From: Schoenoplectus triqueter
Lineage: Eukaryota; Streptophyta; Magnoliopsida; Poales; Cyperaceae
Direction: 5' to 3'
DNA: 28,389 nt
Assembly: GCA_964058805.1 (NCBI GenBank)
Contig: CAXKVV010001553.1
Location: 1 to 28,389 of the forward strand
The translations under genes were made by a program, and so were the position numbers. The notes under the pieces are model-generated. The model did not search any database. It saw only the letters and a list, made by a program, of their open reading frames with translations, and was not told the origin of the DNA. Positions 21,101-28,389 of the stretch are shown piece by piece. Numbering within the stretch: position 1 is the stretch's first letter; each line of letters opens with the position of its first letter.

Positions 21101-22719
21101 TCATGTTTCCAGCGTTCGGACTCGTTTTCGGCGGTACCAAGTGTGTCGGGTCGCGTTTTCATGTTTTGCGCTCTCTAACTCGTTTTCAGCGGTACCGTGG
21201 GCATCAGGTCCCGTTTTCATGTTTTGCACTGCCGGACTCGTTTTCGGCGGTACCAAGGGCGTTGGGTCCCGTTTTCATGTTTTGCGCTCCCGGACTCGTT
21301 TTCGGCGGTACCGTGGGCGTCGGGTCCCTTTTTATGTTTTGCGCTCCCGACTTGTGTTCGGCGATACCGAGGGTGTCGGGTCCCATTTTCATGTTTTGCG
21401 CGCCCGGACTCGTCTTCGGCGGTACCGAGGTCGTCGGGTCCCGTTTTCATCTTTTGCACGCCCGTACTCCTAATCGGCGGTACCGAGAGCGTCGTGTCCC
21501 GTTTTCATGTTTTGTGCTCCCGAACTCGTTTTCGGCGGTTCCGTGGGCGTCGGGTCCCGTTTTCATGTTTTGCACGCCCGGACTCGTTATTGGTTGTACC
21601 GAGGGCGTCGGGTCCCGTTTTCATGTTTTGCGTTGCCGGACTCGTTTTCGGCAGTACTGAGGCGTCGTGTCCCGTTTTCATGTTTTAAGTGCTCAGACTC
21701 GTTTTCGGCGATACCAAGGGCGTCAGGTCCTGTTTTCATGTTTTGCGCTCCCTAACTCGTTTTCGGCGGTACCATGGGCGTCGGGTCCCGTTTTCATGTT
21801 TTGCGCTGCCGGACTCGTTTTCGGCAGTACCGAGGGCGGCGGGTCCCGTTTTCATATTTTGAACGCCCGGACTCATTTTCGGAGGTACCAAGGGCGTCGG
21901 GTCCTGTTTTCATGTTTTGCGCTCCCGGACTCATTTTCGACGGTACCGTGGGCGTCGTGTCCAGTTTTCATGTTTTACGCGCCCAGACTCGTTTTCGGCG
22001 GTACCGAGGGTGTCGAGTCCCGTTTTCATGTTTTGCACTGCTGGACACGTTTTCAGTAGTACCGAGGGCGTCAGGTCACGTTTTTCATGTTTTGAGCGCC
22101 CACACTCATTTTCTGCGATATCGAAGGCGTCGGGTCACGTTTTCTTGTTTTGCTCTCCCGAACTCGTTTTCGGCAGTACCGAGGGCGTCCCATCCTGTTT
22201 TCCTGTTTTCTGCTCCCGAACATGTTTTCGGCGATACCGAGGGCGTCGTGTCCCGTTTTCATGCTTTGCGCCCCCGAACTCATTTTCTGCGGTTTTGAGG
22301 GCGTCGGGTCCCTTTTTCATGTTTTGTACGCCCAGACTTGTTTTCGGCGGTACCGAGGTCGTCGGGTCCTGTTTTCTCGTTTTGCGCGCCCGGACTTATT
22401 TTCGACGGTTCCGAGGGTGTCAGGTCCCGCTTTCATATTTTGCGTGCCCGGACTTGTTTTCGGCGGTACCGAGGGCGTCGTGTCCCATTTTCTTGTTTTG
22501 CCCACTCGGACTCGTTTTCGGCGGTACCGGGGGCGTAGGTTCCCTTTTTGATGTTTTACGCTCCCGGACTCGTTTTCGGCGGTACCGAGTGTGTCTGGTC
22601 CCGTTTTTATATTTTACGCGCCCGGACTAGTCTTCGGCGGTACCGAGGGCGTCGGGTCCCGTTTTCATGTTTTGCACTCCCAAACTCATTTTCGGCGGTA
22701 CCCAGGGCGTCGTGTCCCG
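15140..22719 (-). repeat. 58-bp GC-rich satellite, block 4 (reverse), about 130 copies
   Basis: The same 58-bp monomer as blocks 1-3 but in reverse complement, read here as CATTTTCGGCGGTACCGAG, GGCGTCGGGTCCCG, TTTTCATGTTTTGCGC and so on. It runs without interruption for about 7.6 kb. The subtype matching ACATGTCCGGGAGCGGA is present, but its next box reads GGGATGGGA on the monomer strand (CCCATCCCG as given) rather than the GGGAAGGGA of the forward blocks. A segment of about 425 bp at 19640-20066 recurs at 20510-20935, 869 bp apart, with shared private variants (GTACAGAGGGCGTCGGGTCA, CGCGTTATCAAG). A variant with TACTCCTAATCGGCGG occurs near 21005 and 21465, with a close copy near 16260. Open frames as long as 519 codons (19213-20772) are repeat artefacts. 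Confidence 0.95.
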
Positions 22720-22771
22720 AGCGCAAAACATGAAAACGGGACTCGACGCCCTCGGAACCGTCGAAAACGAG
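22686..22771. repeat. Hairpin at the second orientation switch
   Basis: Block 4 ends at 22719 (GGGCGTCGTGTCCCG) and the next monomer is forward (CGGGACTCGACGCCC from 22737). The two arms, 22686-22719 and 22737-22771, pair over about 34 bp with a handful of mismatches; the inner 15 bp pair with one mismatch. The loop of 17 nt is 22720-22736. The unit is a compact inverted repeat able to form a hairpin or cruciform. Confidence 0.85.
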
Positions 22772-22788
22772 TCGGAGTGCGCAAAACT
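22720..22788 (+). repeat. 58-bp GC-rich satellite, block 5 (forward), one monomer
   Basis: One forward-orientation monomer plus a few bases, from GCGCAAAACATGAAAACGGG to GTGCGCAAAACTT, after which satellite sequence ends and AT-rich spacer begins. It marks the right boundary of the whole 58-bp satellite domain. Confidence 0.9.
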
Positions 22789-22985
22789 TAGGTTGATATT
22801 TGAATTAGAGACCACTCTGATATTTCTAAATATGATATGCTGAAGTATTTTCTAACCGATATTTCTAAATATGACTTGTTAATTTTATTTTTTATGACTA
22901 GAATCATTCTCATTTCTCTTATATATTTCTCTATGTTTGTTTGAAATTTATTGAATTTGTACGTGTTACAAGTGTTAAACACGTA

Positions 22986-23048
22986 TAAATACGAACACGT
23001 TTAACACGGCGTGCTAGACGTGTCACGTGTCTTAGACGTGCGTATTTA
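22986..23048. repeat. Inverted repeat in the ACGT-rich stretch
   Basis: TAAATACGAACACGT (22986-23000) is matched in inverted form by ACGTGCGTATTTA (23036-23048), differing by a 2-base insertion. The 35-nt interval holds further short dyads, GACGTGTCACGTGTC among them. It could be part of a hairpin-forming transposon terminus, but I cannot assign a family. Confidence 0.6.
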
Positions 23049-23240
23049 GATTTTTTTAATTTTTAACACATTAAAACACACACGTCCAAACACATATTGA
23101 CATGACATATTCCGTGTCGAACACGTCATGTGCTCGCATGTTTATCAATACCCAACCTAATCGCTATTCCACATCTTTGAAATGTTCTTTTTTTTTGTTT
23201 GGAGAATATTTCATGTTCTACCTCACAAGTGACAAGTGAA

Positions 23241-23336
23241 TATTTCGAGGTATTCAGTATTTTCTCGAATATATTTCGAGGTATTCAGTATTTTCGAGAA
23301 TATTTCGAGGTACTCAGTTCTTCGAGAAAAGTATGA
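23241..23336 (+). repeat. Three-copy tandem repeat of about 30 bp
   Basis: TATTTCGAGGTATTCAGTAT starts at 23241 and 23272, and TATTTCGAGGTACTCAGT at 23301. The units of 31 and 29 bp end in TTCTCGAA or TTCGAGAA, so each also holds a small TCGA-centred dyad. No function is evident. Confidence 0.85.
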
Positions 23337-23477
23337 AGTTTTCAAGAATATTGTCGATAACATTGTTCTATGAAATTTTCAAAATGATGTTGAGGTACTC
23401 ATTATTTCAAAAGATTTCAGAAAATATGTTTGAAATTACCCAAGATTCCTCGAGATTCTTGAAGAAAGGTCAAAAGG

Positions 23478-24942
23478 CACTACAATAAAACTTAGCTTTA
23501 TTAATAGTTTTTAATAAAAATCGTTAGCAACATTAGGCGATGGTATTTTAAAAAATAAATTTAACTATTTTATAACGGTTTGAAAGAAAAAAATATTATA
23601 AAAATATGTCAGAAAATGTAAAAAATTTGTTGGACAACCTTTGACGCTGAATTTTACTAACGGTTATGAATAAAAAGTCGCTACAAAAGCTTTTTACACT
23701 AGTTTTGCTAATAGTTATTAATAAGAAACAATTAGCAAATGTTCATATGCATAAAAAAAACTAATATTTCTCAGCTTTAGTACATCTCTCTGACCGCCAT
23801 CAGCTGATTCCTTTATCTTCTTCAACCAGTTTCTGATCTGAGATATATTTTCTTATCTCTAAATTAGATCTTAAAATTCATTATTGAATCTTTTTTTTAA
23901 TTTGTATATTGTGTCTGCTCTAGAAGTTCATCTGAAACCTAATCTTTCTTCTTAAGGTGTAAATTTTTTATCTCTAATTTAGCTTTTATTTTTTTTAATT
24001 TTAGCATAATTTTAGCCCTCTCTGAAACTCTTACCTTTTTTGTGCTAGCTTTTAATGACTTTGGAGATCTTGATGAAGTTAGCCTCTTTTATTTGTATAT
24101 TTAATTTCTCTTTGTTTGGGACTAAAGTTATTTTATATTTTATATATTTTATCTATTTGGTAACTTCAAACTCAATAAATTGTAAAATGATAATTTCAGA
24201 TGTGAAATAAGATTGGCTTACAATCATGAATTCGAAAATAATTTTAATTTGTAGCCTTATAAAATCAATAAAGCAGAATAATATTAATTTCTAATATCTC
24301 TAAAAAAATTAATTTTTTTATTCTAAATTATTGTAGCTATTACTTCGTAATTAGTAGAAGCTTGAGGTTTGTACTTATTGTTAGCAACTTATTTTATTAT
24401 ATCTATAATGTGATTCTTTTTTTAATATTTTTTTCTTAATTGACTGCTTAGAAATCCTTTCAACATATAATTAGTTATTTGCATTAATTATTGATTTTAG
24501 ATTTAAAAAATATAGATTTTAAAAAAAAACCTTCGCTAACGGTTTATTAGCAAAAACCGTTAGCAAAAAATTAAAAAAATTCACAACACTCCTTGCTAAT
24601 GGTTTTTTAGTAAGAATCGTTAGCAAAATTTTAAAAAGAAAATTCACAACACCCTTTGCTAATTGTTTGTGCTAAAAAACCGTTAGCAAAATTTCAAAAA
24701 AAATAGCAAAAACCGTTAGTAAAACTTCAAAAAAAAACTTCAACATCCATTACTAACGGTTTTTTAGCAAAACTTCAAAAAAAATTGCAGTACCCTTTGC
24801 TAACGGTTCCTAACTAATAACCGTTAACAAATATTCATCCAGCGCTTCTCTTTTCCTAACGGTTGTTTATACCTTTCCTAACTCCCCCTCCTCCCATTAC
24901 TTACGGTTGCAAAACCGTTAGTGTTTTTTTTTTTGCGTAGTG
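23478..24942 (+). mobile_element. Non-autonomous CACTA transposon with AGG target duplication
   Basis: The 1465-bp element begins CACTACAATAAAA and ends TTTTTTTGCGTAGTG, so both ends read CACTAC inward followed by A-rich sequence, as in plant CACTA (En/Spm) elements. It is flanked on both sides by AGG (23475-23477 and 24943-24945), the 3-bp target duplication typical of the superfamily. Both subterminal regions carry many copies of CGTTAGCAAA or TTGCTAACGG in either orientation, densest at 24530-24920; such repeats are transposase-binding sites in En/Spm. No transposase or other open frame is present, so it must have been mobilised in trans. The interior (about 23770-24480) is AT-rich and non-coding; its left part reads like an untranslated leader, possibly captured host or transposase sequence. 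The strand is arbitrary. Confidence 0.92.
24535..24564. repeat. Perfect inverted subterminal repeat in the CACTA element
   Basis: GCTAACGGTTT (24535-24545) and AAACCGTTAGC (24554-24564) form an 11-bp perfect stem with an 8-nt loop. The same paired arrangement recurs in weaker form through 24590-24850, and a shorter pair, ACGGTTGCAAAACCGT, lies at 24903-24918 beside the right terminus. Confidence 0.85.
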
Positions 24943-24945
24943 AGG

Positions 24946-26176
24946 TATAATAGTTCATATAAATCAGGATCAATATTAATATTTGTGATAATTGGGTCAA
25001 AACTGAAGCAAGGTAAAGTTAATGGTTCATCATGCAATATAATTAATCAAACTATAATAGGGTGTGCATGGTACTTTTTATTTACAATAAAGGATCCTTA
25101 CAAATATGGATGGCTTGTTAATTACAAAAAATGATGGAAATTATAATTCATTTAATGTGAGTTAATTAGCCAGAAAGCTTTTTATGCAAAATCCGGAAGC
25201 CATGTTATTTTTTTCTTGTGCACAGAGGGAACTATTATTTTGTGTGGCCCCTTTCTATGCATTAATCATGAACTGAGAGTGCTTCATGGGAACAGGTCCT
25301 CAAGTAATTGTACTCCATTTGTGTAAACATAAAAGTCCCTGAGACTAGTATTTTGCACGACCTGGTTATCAGCGAAATAGAACAAGCACAAAATATTCAT
25401 CGACCTGTCAGTGATCGACCATGATATGTCAATGAAATTGTTAGGTACTGATGAAACGGCAATTGTCTAAAAGATCAAGGATGACACCTCAAAAGTAAAG
25501 CGCACAAAAGGAATTATGTGAAGTATAATCGAAGATCCTATTAAAATATGATTGGAAATTGACAACCTTGATCGAGTACTATCGGAAGTTATATTTCATT
25601 ACTTACTAAGTTCGGAAATGAACCATTCGTATGTAGGAAAGTTTTGATAGCTAGGGGTATTTGGAATTCTGATGATTCAATCATTTTAGATTAATTTAGA
25701 TAACGTTATAGAAAACATAGCTCAGAATAATTAATATTATAATTCCTCATTTTTTTGATAGATCCATAGAGGCTTTTTCGATCCTCTCAAATTAATATGT
25801 CTTTGTTTGCCAATCGGTGGAATTAAAAAGAATTTTTTTGTGGGTAGGCAGTTTTATATGACCAGTTATATGTGACCACGGATTACAAAAGAAAGACGTG
25901 ATGGATGGGCAGTTATATGTGACCACTTTTCAGAAGCTTCTTAGTTGACTAGCAGTTGAGGGTCACGATTTGTTAATGCCATTTGATCTGAAAGATCACT
26001 GGGCAAAGTATGGGGCAAACCCGTACATCACGATCATATCATCGCCAACTGATTTTGGATACACAAAATGGAAGTGCGATTCTATGAATTGTCACGTTAG
26101 TTCTAAGGTATTTATGTTGCAAGTTTGCAATCACTTCCTTGTAAGTGACAATTTCCAAAACCTCATCTCAAAATAA
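24946..26176. other. Intergenic spacer with no recognised gene
   Basis: Unique, AT-rich sequence between the CACTA element and a weak minus-strand open frame. The plus-strand frame 25970-26176 (68 codons, with a cysteine pair in KWKCDSMNCHVSS) has balanced composition but no family I recognise. On the minus strand at about 25290-25335 there is a short frame ending in ...LLEDLFP that follows a possible CAG splice acceptor; it could be an exon relic, but the support is thin. Confidence 0.5.
25863..25926 (+). repeat. 17-bp direct repeat, 47 bp apart
   Basis: CAGTTATATGTGACCAC occurs at 25863-25879 and again, identically, at 25910-25926. A diverged third version, GCAGTTTTATATGACC, precedes them at about 25849. 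It is probably a small local duplication. Confidence 0.85.
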
Positions 26177-26365
26177 TCAAGCAGAAATATTAAATTTAAG
26201 CAGTGAGTTGATCAGAAGCAAACCGAATATGCCCAAGGCAGCAGGAATGAGTTTGATGAAGAGGATAGAGAGACCGAGGTGCAACTTTGATCTAGCGGCG
26301 TGGCTCAGATCAGGCATGGTCACTGAATGAGGTTGTCCTTCAACAAATTCATCATGTCTAACCAT
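26177..26365 (-). CDS. Hypothetical single-pass membrane peptide (62 codons), weak
   Basis: A minus-strand frame of unknown family. Residues 1-28 are polar (HDEFVEGQPHS) and residues about 30-56 are strongly hydrophobic (LGLSILFIKLIPAALGIFG then LLLINSLL), so it could encode a short tail-anchored or single-pass membrane peptide. A plant-like TATA box (CTATATAAG, minus strand, 26565-26573) lies about 165 bp upstream of a well-placed ATG in context CCACCATGG (26399). That ATG opens only a 13-codon frame, whose stop overlaps the ATG of the longer frame. It could be an upstream ORF, a frameshifted gene start, or chance. I found no convincing continuation downstream. Confidence 0.2.
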   Translation of the reverse strand: MVRHDEFVEGQPHSVTMPDLSHAARSKLHLGLSILFIKLIPAALGIFGLLLINSLLKFNISA

Positions 26366-26399
26366 AAAATCTTGTTCTTGACGGAGTTTTAAGCTCCAT

Positions 26400-27150
26400 G
26401 GTGGATGATATGTTCTGGATTAGACAGACAAGCCGTGTTAAGAAGGATAATTATGTGTTCATGTTTGAGAGTGAAAGTGCGTGTAAAGAGAGTACGAGAG
26501 TTACTCTGATCTATAAACTATATGCATATAAAATAAAAATGGATTCCTTAGTCCTAGACAGAATCTTATATAGAAAGAGAAGTCATAAAGATCATAGCGT
26601 AAAGTGTATGTGATCATGAGTGGTTATGAAAAAAATTATTGATCATTAAGTAGTTCTTAAGCTCAAAAATATCCATCTTGAAAACTATTCAAGATGAACA
26701 TTAGATAAAAGACCTTATAGGATCTAGAGAATTGACGTCTTTAAGGCTCATTGTTCAAACCTATATTATTGAGCCTTCGACAATATTGATGTCAATAGTT
26801 GAGGATGAAGGGCTCAAAGAGAAGATGTAACCTACCATACGAAATACATGTGGATGCTAAATAACAACGGTTGATCTACCATCACTCGAGCGTTATTCGA
26901 GTAGCCCTGAAAAGATCATGAACTACAACCCAAATAGCGTCTCCAATAGTTAGTAAAGAAATGACTTTAGAGAATTAATTCTCTGAAATTTTGAAATCCA
27001 TGTCACCTATTGTCTCATTTGATGAGTTGGACATCTATCAATTACATTTTCATGTACATGAAATCATGAACCCATAACTCTTTTGATTTGACACTAAAAA
27101 GGAACAAAGGAGAGCTACAAACAACAGTTGGAAATTTAACTCATCCATAA
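26400..27150. other. Intergenic spacer without a recognised gene
   Basis: AT-rich unique sequence. The plus-strand frame of 71 codons (26398-26613) is lysine-rich, matches nothing I know and overlaps the TATA-like box noted on the other strand. I see no repeats, RNA genes or other features of note. Confidence 0.5.
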
Positions 27151-27458
27151 AATAAAGATAAATGATATAAATACCAATTTTGATATAACTGGACATATTC
27201 ATAATACACGACTAAATAAGAAGACTAATGTTGCATTCACCCCTAATCTACTCCAACAGAGTCATATTTCTCCTACAAGGCTACAACCGCCTTGGCATCT
27301 TGCAAAATCAACACCTCCAGAACATGAGAAAATTCCAGTCAATTTAGCCTCCTATATAAGAAAAAGTTCATTGAAGTATATCCTCCCTTTGCACTAAACC
27401 CTAACGTTCAGCAGCCAGGCACTCGGGCTATGTACCAATGTTAAATGATTAAATCACC
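27151..27458 (-). other. Probable 3' untranslated region of the CTR9 gene
   Basis: This sequence follows the CTR9 stop codon on the minus strand. It is moderately T-rich there, has no open frame and ends in the AT-rich stretch TTATCTTTATTTTATGG, which suits a plant polyadenylation region. There is no exact AATAAA on the minus strand, so the left limit is a guess. Confidence 0.4.
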
Positions 27459-28240
27459 TTACATGTCGTCGTCGTCATCACGAAGGGTGTTCCCTTTTGC
27501 TTCCCTCATTTCACCATCACTACCAGTTAAGTGGGAGGGGCTTATATGGCGTTTCTTCATCACCGGTTCCTCATCCTCATCAGATTCTGAAAAGGCCCTT
27601 CTCTTTTTAACTGCTCCAGATGAGGGGCCACCCTGCAAAAAGTAACCAAATACACTCAGACACAAATCGAAGAAACAATTCCTTTATTGTCAGTGCTGCA
27701 CCAGTTCATATCTACAAGCAAATTTGTTCCTGTTTTCTGATCTCAAATGTTCAATATGTCAAGGACTTTTGAACGTTCCACCAAAAATTATAATTTGAAC
27801 AAAATAATTTACCAAATTTACATATAGACCCATGCACACAAGTTCTATGGTCATCTTTATGCCCTGCACCACTCTCACCCTAGTACCTTTTCTGAACTTA
27901 CCATGTCATCAACATCAGAATCATCGAAACCAGCTGCTGCCAGAAGATCATCTGACGATTTAGCTGCATGCCGTGCAGGGCCTGCACCGTCATCTGATCC
28001 ATTTTCTGGATTGTCAGCATACTCTCTTTCCTCACCCTCATCTTGGGACCTGTCGTTGTACTCCATCTCAGCATATCCCTCATCATCCTCATATTGTGCA
28101 TCCATTCTCTTATCCTTCTTTCTCCTCTTCCCCCCACCACTACTCCTGCGCCGCCTCCTCTCTCCTCCCTCCTCATCATCATGCCTCGAACGATCTCTCC
28201 TCTTGCCGCCAGAAGCATGGGTTGAGCTCTTCCATTGCTC
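27459..28240 (-). CDS. CTR9: CTR9 homologue of the PAF1 complex (VIP6/ELF8-like), last two exons, partial
   Basis: Two minus-strand exons joined in phase: 28240-27902 (113 codons) and 27632-27459 (57 codons plus TAA). Splice sites are canonical: acceptor TTTGGCAG before 28240, donor GTAAGT at 27901, acceptor TTTTTGCAG before 27632. The protein opens EQWKSST, then the basic and acidic stretches HDDEEGGERRRR and GGGKRRKKDKR, an acidic region, DLLAAAGFDDSDVDDM, and in the last exon KKRRAFSESDEDEEPV and a DDDDDM end. The order EQWKSS, DDEEGG, KRRKKDK, DLLAAAG.DSD and SESDEDE fits the C-terminal tail of plant CTR9 as I remember it. CTR9 is a TPR scaffold of the nuclear PAF1 complex, which acts with RNA polymerase II in elongation and histone modification; in Arabidopsis it promotes FLC expression and delays flowering. 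The TPR part lies beyond the right edge. The tail is low-complexity, so the call depends on motif order and on the splice model. Confidence 0.75.
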
Positions 28241-28389
28241 CTGCCAAACAAAAAATAATTAAAAAGTATTAGTCTTTGAAATTGCAGAAAGGCCTTGTCA
28301 CCTTTCTTACTGCAGGTTTCACCGAGAAAGAAAGAAAAATGTCACTCTTGAACTTGAGAATCGAGAAAGATAGCTCTGACGTACAGGGA
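28241..28389 (-). other. Intron of the CTR9 gene running off the window
   Basis: Upstream of the acceptor at 28240 the minus strand has a T-rich tract (TTTTTAATTATTTTTTGTTT) typical of a plant intron 3' end. No frame through the remaining 149 bp continues the protein, and stops occur early. The preceding exon, expected to encode the charged coiled-coil before EQWKSS, is not in the window. Confidence 0.65.

Larger units (their letters stand above)
22791..23477. other. AT-rich spacer between satellite and CACTA element
   Basis: I see no gene here. The left part repeats GATATTTCTAAATATGA at about 22818 and 22859. From about 22966 to 23150 the sequence is rich in ACGT motifs, including a CACGTG core at 23024-23029, and may be a decayed transposon end. 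Two smaller repeats in the spacer are listed separately. Confidence 0.6.

Noticed and set aside
3605..22788. CRISPR array.
   Set aside because: The units are contiguous and variable with no unique spacers, no cas genes, and the genome is a plant nuclear genome.
27459..28240. Assigning the acidic tail to LEO1 (VIP4), another PAF1-complex subunit.
   Set aside because: The EQWKSS, DDEEGG, KRRKKDK, DLLAAAG and SESDEDE order fits the CTR9 tail as I recall it and not the LEO1 C-terminus.
27898..28272. Plus- and minus-strand frames of 60-119 codons overlapping the CTR9 exon in other frames.
   Set aside because: They are shadows of the low-complexity acidic and basic coding sequence. The CTR9 frame is supported by splice sites and motif order.

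Overview
The window looks like repeat-rich heterochromatin from a flowering-plant nuclear genome, probably a eudicot, running into the edge of a euchromatic gene. The plant assignment rests on a 183-bp AT-rich satellite, plant-type LTR pieces (one with a TGGTATCAGAGC initiator-tRNA primer-binding site), a CACTA DNA transposon with a 3-bp target duplication, and the spliced 3' end of a CTR9 (VIP6/ELF8) homologue. I cannot name the genus.

Layout. 1-3598: about 20 head-to-tail copies of the AT-rich satellite. 3605-22788: a GC- and CpG-rich 58-bp satellite, roughly 270 copies, in one orientation up to 14043, in the opposite orientation from about 15140 to 22719, then flipped again for one last monomer. 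Three LTR-like insertions break it: 4293-5869 (minus), 9550-10209 plus a primer-binding site (plus), and 14044-15147 (plus), the last sitting where the orientation switches. 22791-23477: AT-rich spacer with an ACGT-rich inverted repeat and a short 30-bp tandem repeat. 23478-24942: a non-autonomous CACTA element flanked by AGG/AGG. 24946-27458: mostly non-coding sequence with one weak membrane-peptide ORF and probably the 3' UTR of the next gene. 27459-28240 (minus): the last two coding exons of CTR9, with more of the gene beyond the right edge.

The only gene I am confident in is CTR9. The many long open frames in 3600-22790 are a by-product of a 58-bp monomer (58 = 1 mod 3) whose one strand has no stop codon in any frame; I do not annotate them as genes. 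The main interest is the structure of the 58-bp satellite: a roughly 19-kb inverted arrangement whose two arms carry different diagnostic variants of one monomer subtype, higher-order repeats near 15 monomers in both arms, three insertions that all fall in the same short box of the monomer, and a short sequence shared with the unrelated AT-rich satellite beside it.
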